Below are positions 8,063 to 16,492 of a DNA stretch of 64,000 nucleotides, piece after piece. The notes beneath the pieces are model-generated. The model was not told the DNA's origin, did not search any database, and saw nothing but the letters and a program-made list of their open reading frames with translations. The DNA is from Deltaproteobacteria bacterium (GTDB lineage: Bacteria; Myxococcota; UBA727; VGSZ01). The stretch covers positions 248,001-312,000 of the forward strand of contig JACOUT010000003.1 of NCBI GenBank assembly GCA_016177705.1, given 5' to 3'. The translations under genes and the position numbers were made by a program. Position 1 is the stretch's first letter; the number at the start of each line of letters is the position of its first letter.

Positions 8063-9391
8063 CTACTCCCGCGAGCGCACGCGCCACAGCGTGGCCGCCA
8101 ACAGCATCGACGCCACGCTCGCGCCCACCCAGATCGCGACCGGCGTGGTGAAGTCGTACTGCTTGCTGCCGTCGGGCAGGACCGTGGTGCTCGCGTGCAA
8201 CAGCACGCCCGACATCTTCTCCTGCACGGTCGCGCCGACGTAGGAGATGAAGCCGACGAAGCCCATGGCCATGCCCGCGGCCTTCTTCGACGAGACGTCG
8301 ACGGCCATGAGCCCGCCGAGCACGGCGAGGATGCCCGAGAGCGTGAAGCCGTAGCAGAAGAACGCGGCGGTCAGGACCCAGGTCGAGACCGGGCCGAAGA
8401 AGATCACCAACAGCGCCGCGACCTCGACGACGCCGAAGATCAAGGTGGCGGGCGGCCGACGGCCCTTGAACACCACGTCGGAGAGGAAGCCATAGGCGAT
8501 GGAGCCGAGAAACCCCGAGAAGGCGTTGACGCCGACGATGCCGTTGGCCTCGAGCAGCGTGTAGCCGCGCGCCTTCTGCAGGTAGAGCACGCCCCAGGAG
8601 TTGATGCCGTAGCGCGTGACGTACATGAGCGCGCTCGCGATGGCGCACACCCAGATGGCCGGGCTCTTGATGACCTCGAGCTGCGCCTCGCGCGTGGTCG
8701 CCGTGCGGTCGGTGTGCGCCTCGCCCTTCCAGTCATGCACCTCGGGCAGGCCGTAGACCTGCGGGCGATCGCGCAGCACGAAGAACGCCACCAGCGCCAC
8801 CAGCGTGCTGGCGGCGAACGGCCCGAGGAAGCCGGCGCGCCAGCCCGAGGCGGCGACCAGCGCCGCGGTGCCGACGTAGGTGAGGAACTCGCCCATCGAG
8901 TGCGCGGCGCTCCAGATGCCGTAGACGCGCCCGCGCTCGGCGCCGGAGAACCACTGGGTCAGGCTGCGCACCGAAGCCGATGCGCCCACGCCCTGGAAGT
9001 AGCCGTTGGCGAGCCACAGCCCGCACGCGACCAAGAACAGCGAGTTGACGCCCATCCACAGGTTCATCAGCGCCGACAGCAACAGCCCGAGCGGGATGAA
9101 GCGCGCGACGTTGACGCGGTCGGCGATGAAGCCGTTGCCGAGCTTGCCGAAGGCGTAGGCGCCGGTCAGGCAGGCCGAGAGGGTGCCGAGCTCGTCGGCG
9201 TTGAAGATGTCGGCGTCGACGAGCGGCTGCTTGAGCACCGAGAGCGGGATGCGCGTGACGTAATAGAACGCGTAGACCAGCGTGAGCGCGAAGAGCGTGC
9301 GCAGCCGCAGGCTGGTGTAGCGCTTCCGCACGACCGACGGGTCGGTGACCGGGGACGCGTCCTTGCCTGGCGTGAGGAAGCCGAAGACCAC
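8063..9391 (-). CDS. MFS transporter of the UhpC/GlpT (organophosphate:phosphate antiporter) type
   Basis: 442 residues with about 12 hydrophobic segments. Features of the organophosphate antiporter branch are visible: YAFYYVTRIPLSVLKQPL near 40-57, GxLGNGFIADR in the loop after the third helix, and later YVTRYGINSWGVLYLQ in the second half. Members exchange glycerol-3-phosphate or hexose phosphates for phosphate, or act as sensors (UhpC). It lies 73 bases upstream of iolG on the same strand, hinting at uptake of a polyol phosphate. Substrate unproven. Confidence 0.85.
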   Translation of the reverse strand: MVFGFLTPGKDASPVTDPSVVRKRYTSLRLRTLFALTLVYAFYYVTRIPLSVLKQPLVDADIFNADELGTLSACLTGAYAFGKLGNGFIADRVNVARFIPLGLLLSALMNLWMGVNSLFLVACGLWLANGYFQGVGASASVRSLTQWFSGAERGRVYGIWSAAHSMGEFLTYVGTAALVAASGWRAGFLGPFAASTLVALVAFFVLRDRPQVYGLPEVHDWKGEAHTDRTATTREAQLEVIKSPAIWVCAIASALMYVTRYGINSWGVLYLQKARGYTLLEANGIVGVNAFSGFLGSIAYGFLSDVVFKGRRPPATLIFGVVEVAALLVIFFGPVSTWVLTAAFFCYGFTLSGILAVLGGLMAVDVSSKKAAGMAMGFVGFISYVGATVQEKMSGVLLHASTTVLPDGSKQYDFTTPVAIWVGASVASMLLAATLWRVRSRE

Positions 9392-9501
9392 GCACTGGTG
9401 TCGCGGTCGCTTCGCAGCGCGTCAATGCGGCGCACGCGACGAGAGCGCGGCGGCGACCACGCGGGGCGCCTTTCGTTCGGTCGTTCCGCGATCAGGAGTA
9501 G

Positions 9502-9539
9502 ACGTGCGCCTTAGGACGTTTCAGGCTCGCGCACGTTTT
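9502..9539 (+). other. Hairpin with short T run upstream of the 9555 gene
   Basis: An 8-bp inverted repeat (ACGTGCGC at 9502-9509, GCGCACGT at 9529-9536) ends in TTTT. It sits in the 163-base gap between the divergent MFS gene and the 9555 start. It could be a leader attenuator or an operator; the 19-base loop makes a simple terminator less convincing. Confidence 0.3.
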
Positions 9540-9554
9540 CGATCGGGGATCATC

Positions 9555-9827
9555 ATGAAGTTCAGTCCACTGCGTGACCTCGCCGGCGGTCTCATCGGCG
9601 CCTTTTCCGGTGGCGTCGGCCTCGTCGGCGTCGCCGCAAAAAAATTCTTCGTCGCCGCCGACGACAGCTTCACCAAGAAGTTCTTGATCGGCCTGGCCGC
9701 GACGGCGTTGACCGGCGGCGCCGCGTTGCTGCCGTACCTCGTCACCGCGCCGGGCCAGCAGACCAAGGCCGAGCTGGCCGTCGCGCGTTCGAGCATCGTC
9801 GGCGACCGCTACGACGGCGGCGAGTAG
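9555..9827 (+). CDS. Small membrane-associated protein, unknown
   Basis: 90 residues from the ATG at 9555 (MKFSPLRDLAGG), which has a GGGGAT ribosome site close upstream. Two hydrophobic Gly/Ala-rich stretches (about 9-25 and 40-60) flank a Lys/Phe-rich turn (KKFFVAADDSFTKKF). The end is polar. It is followed after 10 bases by the 9838 gene, likely cotranscribed. No family recognised; it could be a small bitopic membrane protein. Confidence 0.6.
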   Translation: MKFSPLRDLAGGLIGAFSGGVGLVGVAAKKFFVAADDSFTKKFLIGLAATALTGGAALLPYLVTAPGQQTKAELAVARSSIVGDRYDGGE

Positions 9828-9837
9828 CGAGGGTCGC

Positions 9838-10380
9838 GTGGCTGTGGTGCACGTCGACCCACGGGTGGTCACCGCGGTGAAGGCCTGGGCCGCAGCGGGC
9901 GTCGAGGGCGCCGCCATGCTCGCCGAGCAGCGGCGCGCGCTCGACCCGCTGCTGTTGCCGACGTTGATCGGCGAGGTCGCGGAGATCACGGCCGAGCAAT
10001 TGCTCGTGGTGCTCGATCGCCCGACCGCGCCGCCCAGGCGCGACGAGCGCCCCGTGCCCTTCCTCGGCGTCGAGCTGTCGCAGGAGCAGGGGCGGCGCGC
10101 GGCCGCCTGGCTCGACGAGCAGCGGGACAACGCCAAGGCGCTCTCGCTCGCTCCCGAGGCCTGGTCCGAGCAGCTCGCCGACGGCATGCGGCGCGTGCTC
10201 GAGCGCATGCGCGGGCGCTCGCTGTCGTCGACGGCGAGCGCGCTCGGCAGCACGGTCGCCGACGGCGCGCTCAGGGGCGCCACGCGCGGCTTCGACGGTG
10301 GCGCGGATCCGACCAGCAGCACCAAGGCCGGGCTGCGCGGCGCGCTGTCGGCGCGCGCCTTCGGCAACAAGAAGCAGTAG
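9838..10380 (+). CDS. Hypothetical protein
   Basis: 180 residues from a GTG at 9838, 10 bases after the previous stop. Mostly helical, rich in Ala, Leu, Glu and Arg (EQRRALDPLLLPTLIGEVAE, then EQGRRAAAWLDEQRDNAKAL). The Gly/Ser-rich C-terminal 40 residues end in GNKKQ. No signal peptide, membrane helix or catalytic motif. It is convergent with the sigma factor gene (5-base gap). Operon partner of the 9555 gene; function unknown. Confidence 0.55.
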   Translation: MAVVHVDPRVVTAVKAWAAAGVEGAAMLAEQRRALDPLLLPTLIGEVAEITAEQLLVVLDRPTAPPRRDERPVPFLGVELSQEQGRRAAAWLDEQRDNAKALSLAPEAWSEQLADGMRRVLERMRGRSLSSTASALGSTVADGALRGATRGFDGGADPTSSTKAGLRGALSARAFGNKKQ

Positions 10381-10385
10381 CTCGA

Positions 10386-11195
10386 TTATGGCATCGGCTG
10401 TGCGGCGAGCGCGGCGCGTATCGCTGCCTTGATGGGCGCCGGCACCTGGTCGCCCTCGACGCTGCTGCACAGCTTCACCGTCGACTTCAGGCTCTCGCAC
10501 GCCTCGCAGCAGCGCGGGCAGCGCGACAGGTGCGCCTCCATGCGCTCGCAGGTACTGCGATCGATCTCCCCTGCGGCGTAGCCGGCCAGCTCGAGCGCCA
10601 GCTCCGGACAGGGCGCGTGCGGCGCGGCGTCGCCGAGCACGCCCTGCAACAGGCCGCGCAGCTCGAGGCGCGCGCGGTGCAGCCGGCTCTTGGTGGCGGC
10701 CACGCTCTCGCCGAGCACGGCAGCGACCTCGTCGACGGGCAAGCCCTGCACATCTTTCAGCACGATCACCTCGCGCTGCTGCTCGGGCAGCGCCGCGAGC
10801 GCCGCGCGCAGCACCTCGCCCACCTCACGCGCATGCGCGACGGCGTCGGGCGCGCGCGAGGCGTCGGTGGCGACGTGGCTGGCCGCAGGCGCATCCAGCG
10901 GATCGTGGGTCGTCGGCTCCCCCGCGCGCCTCCGGTTCGCCTTGCTGCAGAAGCTGCGCGCCACCTGGAACAGCCAGGTGGACAGGCGCGCCTCGCCGCG
11001 GAAGTCGTGCAGGCCCTTGAAGGCGGCGAGCAGCGTCTCTTGCAGCACGTCCTTGGCCGTCTGCGGCGCGCCGCACATGCGCAGGGCGAAGCGGTAGATC
11101 TGCGGCTCGTGGCGCTCGAGCAGCTCCTCGAGGGCCGCGCGCTTGCCGGCGCGCGCCTCGGTCAGGAGCTGGTCGTCGGTGGTTTCTCTCGTCAT
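10386..11195 (-). CDS. ECF-type sigma factor with fused C-terminal zinc-finger (zf-HC2-like) domain
   Basis: 269 residues; the ATG at 11195 fits the sigma-70 region 2 start. Region 2 spans ~10-92 (LQETLLAAFKGLHDFRGEARLSTWLFQVAR is characteristic) and region 4 spans ~133-183 (LPEQQREVIVLKDVQGLPVDEVA and the helix-turn-helix). A further ~75 residues carry C196 ... H222-x3-C226-x2-C229, the pattern of the zinc-binding anti-sigma (ZAS/zf-HC2) domain normally found on a separate protein. The factor may therefore carry its own redox or stress sensor. It is divergent from a small Cys-rich protein gene (11310) and a thiol-disulfide reductase, which fits a thiol-stress role (inference). Confidence 0.85.
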   Translation of the reverse strand: MTRETTDDQLLTEARAGKRAALEELLERHEPQIYRFALRMCGAPQTAKDVLQETLLAAFKGLHDFRGEARLSTWLFQVARSFCSKANRRRAGEPTTHDPLDAPAASHVATDASRAPDAVAHAREVGEVLRAALAALPEQQREVIVLKDVQGLPVDEVAAVLGESVAATKSRLHRARLELRGLLQGVLGDAAPHAPCPELALELAGYAAGEIDRSTCERMEAHLSRCPRCCEACESLKSTVKLCSSVEGDQVPAPIKAAIRAALAAQPMP

Positions 11196-11309
11196 CTCGA
11201 CACCTTGGGCGCCGGCCCTGCCGCCGGATCCGGCGCGCGAATCCTTTTGCCACGCCCTGGCTCCTACCGATGAGAAGGCCGGAAACAACACTTTCCCGAG
11301 AGGTCCCTC

Positions 11310-11504
11310 ATGTGTCGACGCGTCACCTGTTCCACCTGCGGCAAGCCGAGCTTCGCCGGCTGCGGCGCCCACGTCGAGCAGGTGCTCGGCGACGTGCCGA
11401 GAAACGAGCGCTGCCGCTGCCGCGAGGCGAGCACCGCTGCCAAGCAGAGTGGCGAACCGCGCACGACCACCGGCTCGCTGCTCGGCCGCTTGTTCGGGAG
11501 GTAG
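11310..11504 (+). CDS. Small Cys-rich protein, possible zinc- or thiol-binding
   Basis: 64 residues starting MCRRVTCSTCGKPSFAGCG, with a ribosome site AGAGG 6 bases upstream. Six cysteines in the first 40 residues (pairs CSTC, CGAH, CRC) plus the conserved phrase CGAHVEQVL recall a widespread family of small bacterial proteins of unknown function beginning MCRxxxCxxCGKPTWxGCGxHVxxAL. It lies 4 bases before the CoA-disulfide-reductase-like gene and is divergent from the zinc-finger sigma factor. A metal- or thiol-handling role is inferred only. Confidence 0.75.
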   Translation: MCRRVTCSTCGKPSFAGCGAHVEQVLGDVPRNERCRCREASTAAKQSGEPRTTTGSLLGRLFGR

Positions 11505-11508
11505 CGCC

Positions 11509-13203
11509 ATGACGACCCAGACCAACCTCGAGATCGCTGCGACCGCGAGGCGGCGCGTGCTCATCGTCGGCGGCGTGGCGGGCGGCGCCTCCACCGCGGC
11601 GCGCCTGCGGCGACTCGACGAGGACGCGGAGATCGTGATCTTCGAGCGGGGCCAGCACGTCTCGTTCGCCAACTGCGGCCTGCCCTACCACGTCGGCAAC
11701 GTCATCCCCGACGAGGCGAGCCTGCTGGTCGCCTCGCGCGAGCTGTTCCGCGACCGCTTCGCCGTCGAGGTCTTCACCGAGCACGAGGTGACGTCGATCG
11801 ATCGGGCCTGCCAGACGCTGCGCGTGCGCGACCTGAAGACCGGCCTCGAGCGCGACGAGCGCTGGGACGCGCTCGTGCTGGCGCCCGGCGCCGCGCCGCT
11901 GCGCCCGCCCCTGCCCGGCCTCGAGCTGCCCGGCGTGTTCACCGTCAAGACCATCCCCGACACCCGCCGCATCCGCGCCTTCCTCGACGACAAGCCGCGC
12001 GCGCACGCTACCGTGGTGGGCGGCGGCTTCATCGGCCTCGAGATGGCCGAGAACCTGGTGGAGCGCGGCCTGCAGGTGACCCTGATCGAGAAGCTGCCGC
12101 AGGTGATGCCGCCGCTCGACGCCGACATGGCGGGGTTCGTCGCGCTGCACCTGCGCCAGCGCGGCGTCGACGTGCGCCTGTCGACCGGACTGGCCGGCGT
12201 CGAAGCACGCGGCGAGCGCCTGGCCGTGCATACCGACGCCGCCACCGACATCGTGAGGGACGTCGACACCGACCTGGTGATCCTGGCGCTCGGCGTCCGC
12301 CCCGAGGTGACCCTGGCGCGCGAGGCGGGCCTGACCATCGGCGCGCGCGGCGGCATCGTGGTCGACGAGCAGCTTCGTACCAGCGACCCGAGCATCCTGG
12401 CCGTCGGCGACGCCATCGAGGTGAAGGACATCGTCTCTGGCGCCGAGCAGGTGCTGCCGCTCGCCGGGCCGGCGAACCGGCAAGGGCGCGTCGCCGCCGC
12501 CACGCTCGCGGGCAAGCACGCCGCCTTTCGGGGCGTGCAGGGCACCGCCGTGGTGGGCGTGCTCGGCCTCACCGTCGCCACCACCGGGCAGAGCGAGAAG
12601 GCGCTCACGCGCGCGGGCCGCCGCGACTACCACGTGGTGGAGCTGCACCCCGGCCACCACGCGAGCTACTACCCGGGCGCCAAGGCGCTGCACCTCAAGC
12701 TGATCTTCGATACGCGCGGCGCCATCCTGGGCGCGCAGGCCGTCGGCACCGAGGGCGTCGACAAGCGCATCGACGTCATCGCCACCGCGCTGCAGCTCGG
12801 CGCCGACGTGCGGCAGCTCGCCGGCCTCGAGCTGTGCTACGCGCCGCAGTTCGGGGCGGCCAAGGATCCGGTCAACGTCGCCGGCATGATGGCGGTCAAC
12901 GTGCTCGAGGGGCAGATGCCGCTCGCCGACTGGGACCGGCTCGACGAGCCCGGACACCTCTTGCTCGACGTGCGCGAGCCCCGCGAGTTCGCGCGCGGCC
13001 ACATCCCGGGCGCCACGAACCTGCCGCTCTCCGAGCTGCGCGCGCGCCTCGACGAGATCCCGCGCGATCAGCCGGTGTGGCTTTGCTGCGCCGTGGGGCA
13101 GCGCGCCTACTTCGCGCAACGACAACTGCTGCAGCACGGCATCGACGCCAGAAACCTTTCGGGCGGCTACGCGACGTGGCAGGCACGGCGCGCGGCGGCG
13201 TGA
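11509..13203 (+). CDS. CoA-disulfide reductase-like flavoprotein with C-terminal rhodanese domain
   Basis: 564 residues. The FAD motif GGVAGG is at 21-26 and the single redox Cys56 is in SFANCGLPYHVG, as in CoA-disulfide reductases and NADH oxidases. A second nucleotide site (VVGGGFIGLEMAENL) follows, and the pyridine-nucleotide disulfide oxidoreductase dimerisation region ends around 445. Residues ~465-560 are a rhodanese (LLDVREPREFARGHIPGA) with a candidate catalytic Cys at about 526 (LCCAVGQRAY). Such fusions reduce CoA or polysulfide disulfides using NAD(P)H. The ATG at 11509 lies 4 bases after the Cys-rich gene. Cytoplasmic. Confidence 0.9.
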   Translation: MTTQTNLEIAATARRRVLIVGGVAGGASTAARLRRLDEDAEIVIFERGQHVSFANCGLPYHVGNVIPDEASLLVASRELFRDRFAVEVFTEHEVTSIDRACQTLRVRDLKTGLERDERWDALVLAPGAAPLRPPLPGLELPGVFTVKTIPDTRRIRAFLDDKPRAHATVVGGGFIGLEMAENLVERGLQVTLIEKLPQVMPPLDADMAGFVALHLRQRGVDVRLSTGLAGVEARGERLAVHTDAATDIVRDVDTDLVILALGVRPEVTLAREAGLTIGARGGIVVDEQLRTSDPSILAVGDAIEVKDIVSGAEQVLPLAGPANRQGRVAAATLAGKHAAFRGVQGTAVVGVLGLTVATTGQSEKALTRAGRRDYHVVELHPGHHASYYPGAKALHLKLIFDTRGAILGAQAVGTEGVDKRIDVIATALQLGADVRQLAGLELCYAPQFGAAKDPVNVAGMMAVNVLEGQMPLADWDRLDEPGHLLLDVREPREFARGHIPGATNLPLSELRARLDEIPRDQPVWLCCAVGQRAYFAQRQLLQHGIDARNLSGGYATWQARRAAA

Positions 13204-13249
13204 TGCGCATCGAACGACGACGCGGCGGCATCGCCGGCATCGCTTGAGC

Positions 13250-13852
13250 TCAGGGCGCGCGCCCGCGCGCCGCAGCCACGAAGCGCGCGATCTCCTCGGA
13301 CCGATCGACGTGCGCACCGCGCACCGCGGGCGCGACGGCCGACTCGGCCGGCGCACCGGCGCCTACCTGCGGCGGCAGCTGCGCCACCACCTGCTCGTGG
13401 CGCTCCACCTTGCCCTGCTCGTTAAGCGCCAAGCGAACGGCCACCACGCAGGGCTCGCTCTGTGCCGAGCGCAGCTCGAGCCGATCGAAGACGAACGTGC
13501 CGCGGGCAGTGGCCGGCTTCCCGTCCAGCACGGCGAAGCCCGCGGCGCGCAGACGCGCGAGCGCCTCGGGCTGCACCAGCTCGCCGCCCTCGAGCGCGGC
13601 GACGAGCCTTGAGGCGCGCGGCGCGTCGAGCGGCGCCAACAGCGGCGCCGCGGCCTCGAGCGTGGCGGGCGCGGCGCGCCCGCGCGTCACCACGAAGCGA
13701 TTCGGCAGCTTGGTGGGCAGCACCACCAGCTCGGCGTCGAGCCCCGCGAGCGGCTCCCGCACCCAGCGGGCCTGCGGCGCCAATCGCTCGAGCGCCTCGA
13801 CGGTGTCCGGCCCCGCTCCGCTCATGGCCGCGCAGAGCACCCAGGCGAGCAC
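13250..13852 (-). CDS. Hypothetical protein, possibly exported
   Basis: 200 residues from a GTG at 13852 that directly follows the TGA of the transglutaminase-like gene, with an AGGGTGA ribosome-site-like stretch inside that gene's end, so the two are coupled. A short hydrophobic start (MLAWVLCAAMSG) could be a weak signal peptide. The body is Ala/Leu/Arg-rich with a later beta-like segment (GTFVFDRLELRSAQSEPCVVAVRLAL). No catalytic motif. Being coupled to a putative protein-crosslinking enzyme, it could be its partner or inhibitor; this is speculation. Confidence 0.55.
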   Translation of the reverse strand: MLAWVLCAAMSGAGPDTVEALERLAPQARWVREPLAGLDAELVVLPTKLPNRFVVTRGRAAPATLEAAAPLLAPLDAPRASRLVAALEGGELVQPEALARLRAAGFAVLDGKPATARGTFVFDRLELRSAQSEPCVVAVRLALNEQGKVERHEQVVAQLPPQVGAGAPAESAVAPAVRGAHVDRSEEIARFVAAARGRAP

Positions 13853-15217
13853 TCAGTCACCCTGCACCTTGTCTTCGCCGAGCACGGAGTCTTGGATGCG
13901 GCCGTTGACGTCGAGGTAGGAGGCGCTGCGCGTCGAGCCCGGATTGCGCTCGCTGTTCAGGTAGTCGACGATGGTCTTCTCGCTGGCGATGCCGAACGGG
14001 TGGCCGAAGAACATGCGCTCGCCGTTCACCTCGCCGAGGTAGACCACGTTCTCGCCCTGCCAGCCGCGCTTGCGCGCGTCGTCGGACACGTCCCAGTTCT
14101 TGAAGTAGCCGTAGTCGCCCGCGCGCACCTCGCCGCGGCGCTCCGGCGTCGCCTCGGTGCTGCCGCCGTCGAACTTCACGTGCTTGTCGTAGCCGGCTTC
14201 CGTCTGCCATGGGCCGACGCGCAGCTTGGGGAACACCCGGTCGAAGTCGTCCTTGCCGAGCAGGTCGCGCATCGCCTTGTACTGCATGATGACCAGGCCG
14301 GTGGCGCACTCGAACTTGTACTTCTTGGGGTCCTTGAAGATGTCGTCGAAGGCTTCGGATGGCTTCACGCCCGGCTTGAGCTTGAAGGTGCCGTTGCCCT
14401 CGGGGGTCCAGTACTTGTCGTTGAAGGTGTGGTCCTTGATGAGCGCGAACTCGTGCTTGGCGGCGCCCATCGACTCGGCGGCGCCGATCATGGCGGCGCC
14501 GATGCGCACGCGATCGAACAGCGCCGACTCGATGTTCTTGACGTCGACCTTGCCGTCGGCACCCTTGGTCCAGATCTTGTCCTTGGCGTCGATCTTGCCG
14601 TCGAAGTTCGAGTCGATGAGCTTGGCGCCCTTCAGGTGTGTGCCGAGCGCCTGCTGGTACCGGTCGATGTTGGCGTCCTTCGTGCTCAGGTGGCGCTGCA
14701 CCCAGTCGACGCCGCTCTCGTCGAGCTTGTCGAGCTTGAGGCCGAGCGAGTCGCGCATCACCTGGTCGGCGACGTCGGCGCCGTACTTGGCGGCGATCTT
14801 GTCGCGCACCCCGCCGAGCTCTGCGCCGGAGAGGCCCTCGGGCTCAGCGGCGTAGAGCGCCTTGTTGGCGGCCTCGAGCGCGCTCTCGTCCTCCACCTTG
14901 GGCGGCGGCGGCGCGCCCGCCGGACCCTGGGTCTCACGCAGTGCCTTGATGATCGCGCGCGGCGTCTTGTCGGAGACCGAGCCGTAGCTGCCGTCGCGGT
15001 CGAGCTTGTCGATCTCGCGGAACAGCGCCTTCAGCTCGGCCTCACCCTCGATCTTGCCGTCGCCGTTCTTGTCGGCGCGGGCGAGCATGGTCTTCACCGC
15101 CACCATCTTCTTGGTCTTGCCTTCGAGGGCGCCGCTCAACTGCTGAGCCTTCTCGTCCGAGGCGTCGATACCGTCCTTGAACTCCTTGACGAACTGACCG
15201 CGGGTGATCTTGGGCAT
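13853..15217 (-). CDS. Bacillus Tgl-like protein-glutamine gamma-glutamyltransferase with EF-hand motifs
   Basis: 454 residues from the ATG at 15217 (MPKITRGQFVKEF). The C-terminal half matches the Bacillus spore transglutaminase pattern: KFECATGLVIMQYKAM with candidate nucleophile Cys304, GDYGYFKN at ~368-374, GWQGENVVYLGE at ~385-396, FFGHPFGI with His406, then a Tgl-like ending. N-terminal to it are two EF-hand-like loops: residues 49-60 (DKNGDGKIEGEA, Asp/Asn/Asp ligands but no acidic residue 12) and 202-213 (DSNFDGKIDAKD, complete). This suggests Ca2+-controlled isopeptide crosslinking. No signal peptide, so cytoplasmic or exported by a dedicated system. Confidence 0.8.
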   Translation of the reverse strand: MPKITRGQFVKEFKDGIDASDEKAQQLSGALEGKTKKMVAVKTMLARADKNGDGKIEGEAELKALFREIDKLDRDGSYGSVSDKTPRAIIKALRETQGPAGAPPPPKVEDESALEAANKALYAAEPEGLSGAELGGVRDKIAAKYGADVADQVMRDSLGLKLDKLDESGVDWVQRHLSTKDANIDRYQQALGTHLKGAKLIDSNFDGKIDAKDKIWTKGADGKVDVKNIESALFDRVRIGAAMIGAAESMGAAKHEFALIKDHTFNDKYWTPEGNGTFKLKPGVKPSEAFDDIFKDPKKYKFECATGLVIMQYKAMRDLLGKDDFDRVFPKLRVGPWQTEAGYDKHVKFDGGSTEATPERRGEVRAGDYGYFKNWDVSDDARKRGWQGENVVYLGEVNGERMFFGHPFGIASEKTIVDYLNSERNPGSTRSASYLDVNGRIQDSVLGEDKVQGD

Positions 15218-15381
15218 GGGTTCCTCGCTCGCCGGCCCGATGGTGCGGGCAACCCCGACAGTATCGGCGGTGTGCGCGCGGAGGAGCGAGCCAAGATGCT
15301 CCTCACCGAGCGGATCCATGTGATGCACCCCAACACCAGCACCTACGTGTGCTCTCAGGTGGGATGGTGTGCGAGCGCGTG

Positions 15382-16467
15382 TCACATCATCAGCGTCGAC
15401 GAGCCACGCAACACCTGCGGTGGCGCCTTGACCTTCATGCCGAGCTTCTCGGCGGCGTGCCATCCCCAGCGCGGATTCCACAGCATGCCGCGCGCGAGCG
15501 CGACGAAGTCCGCCTCGCCCTCGGCGACGATGTGGTTGGCGTGCAGCGGGTCGGTGATGAGACCGACCGCCACGGTCGGGATCCGGGCCTCGCGCTTGAT
15601 GCGCGCGGCGAACGGCACCTGGAAGCCGGGCTTGGGCGCGAGCTGCTGCGCGGGCGAGAGGCCGCCGCTCGAGACGTCGATGAAGTCGCAGCCTCGCGCC
15701 TTGAGCTCGCTCGCGAGCGCCACACTCTGCTCGATGTCCCAGCCGCCCTCAACCCAATCGGTCGCCGAGATGCGCACGCCGAGCGGGCCATCGGCAGGCA
15801 TCGCCGTTCGCATCGCCTCGAATACCTCGAGCGGGAAGCGCATGCGGTTCGCCAGCGTGCCGCCGTAGTCGTCAGCGCGCTGATTGGTGATGGGCGAGAG
15901 GAACTCGTGCAGCAGGTAGCCGTGCGCGCAGTGCAGCTCGACGACGTCGAAGCCGAGGCGCACCGCGCGCTCGGCGGCGGCGGCGAAGGCGCGCTTGAGC
16001 TCGGTGAGCCCGCGCTCGTCGAGCGCGCTCGGCATGCGATCGCTCGCGTTGAAAGTGTTTGCCGACGGCGCCACCGTGGGCCAGCCGCCGCCGTCGAGCG
16101 GTAGCTGCGCGCCGCCCTTCCAGCCGAGGTCGCAGCTCCCCTTGCGACCCGCATGCGCGAGCTGGATGCCGAGCTTGGCTTGGCCGTGCGCGCGAGCGAG
16201 CGAGAGCACCTCGGCCAAGGCGCGCTCCTGGGCATCGTCGTACAGGCCGAGGCAGCCGACGCTGATGCGCCCGTCTGCGCGCACGGCGGTGGCCTCGAGG
16301 AAGACGAGGCCCGCGCCTGACATCGCCAGGTTCGGTACGTGGATCCTGTGCCAGGTGCCGGCCACACCCTCGTGCGCGGAGTACTGGCACATGGGCGCCA
16401 CCACGATGCGGCTGTCGAGCGTGAGCGCGCGCAGCGCGATGGGCGAGAAGAGCGGCGGTGGGGTCAT
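15382..16467 (-). CDS. Old Yellow Enzyme family NADH:flavin oxidoreductase (YqjM subgroup)
   Basis: 361 residues, FMN-dependent TIM barrel. The N-terminal VAPMCQYSA with Cys27 is the hallmark of the YqjM-like subgroup. QLAHAGRKGS and VELHCAHGYLLHEFLSP carry the substrate-binding His and barrel motifs; DYGGTLANRMRFPLEV is the family signature; the FMN-phosphate region is near VAVGLITDP and FVALARGML. It reduces activated C=C bonds of enones and nitro compounds with NAD(P)H. A 164-base gap separates it from the transglutaminase-like gene. It lies 25 bases after the SDR gene and so may be read from the same minus-strand transcript. Confidence 0.9.
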   Translation of the reverse strand: MTPPPLFSPIALRALTLDSRIVVAPMCQYSAHEGVAGTWHRIHVPNLAMSGAGLVFLEATAVRADGRISVGCLGLYDDAQERALAEVLSLARAHGQAKLGIQLAHAGRKGSCDLGWKGGAQLPLDGGGWPTVAPSANTFNASDRMPSALDERGLTELKRAFAAAAERAVRLGFDVVELHCAHGYLLHEFLSPITNQRADDYGGTLANRMRFPLEVFEAMRTAMPADGPLGVRISATDWVEGGWDIEQSVALASELKARGCDFIDVSSGGLSPAQQLAPKPGFQVPFAARIKREARIPTVAVGLITDPLHANHIVAEGEADFVALARGMLWNPRWGWHAAEKLGMKVKAPPQVLRGSSTLMM

Positions 16468-16492
16468 CGATCGGGGCGTAGCCGATCGGCGC

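Noticed and set aside
8195..9514. Long plus-strand frame antisense to the MFS gene
   Set aside because: It is rich in Arg, Ala, Glu and His with no motif and opposes a clear transporter gene; a shadow frame.
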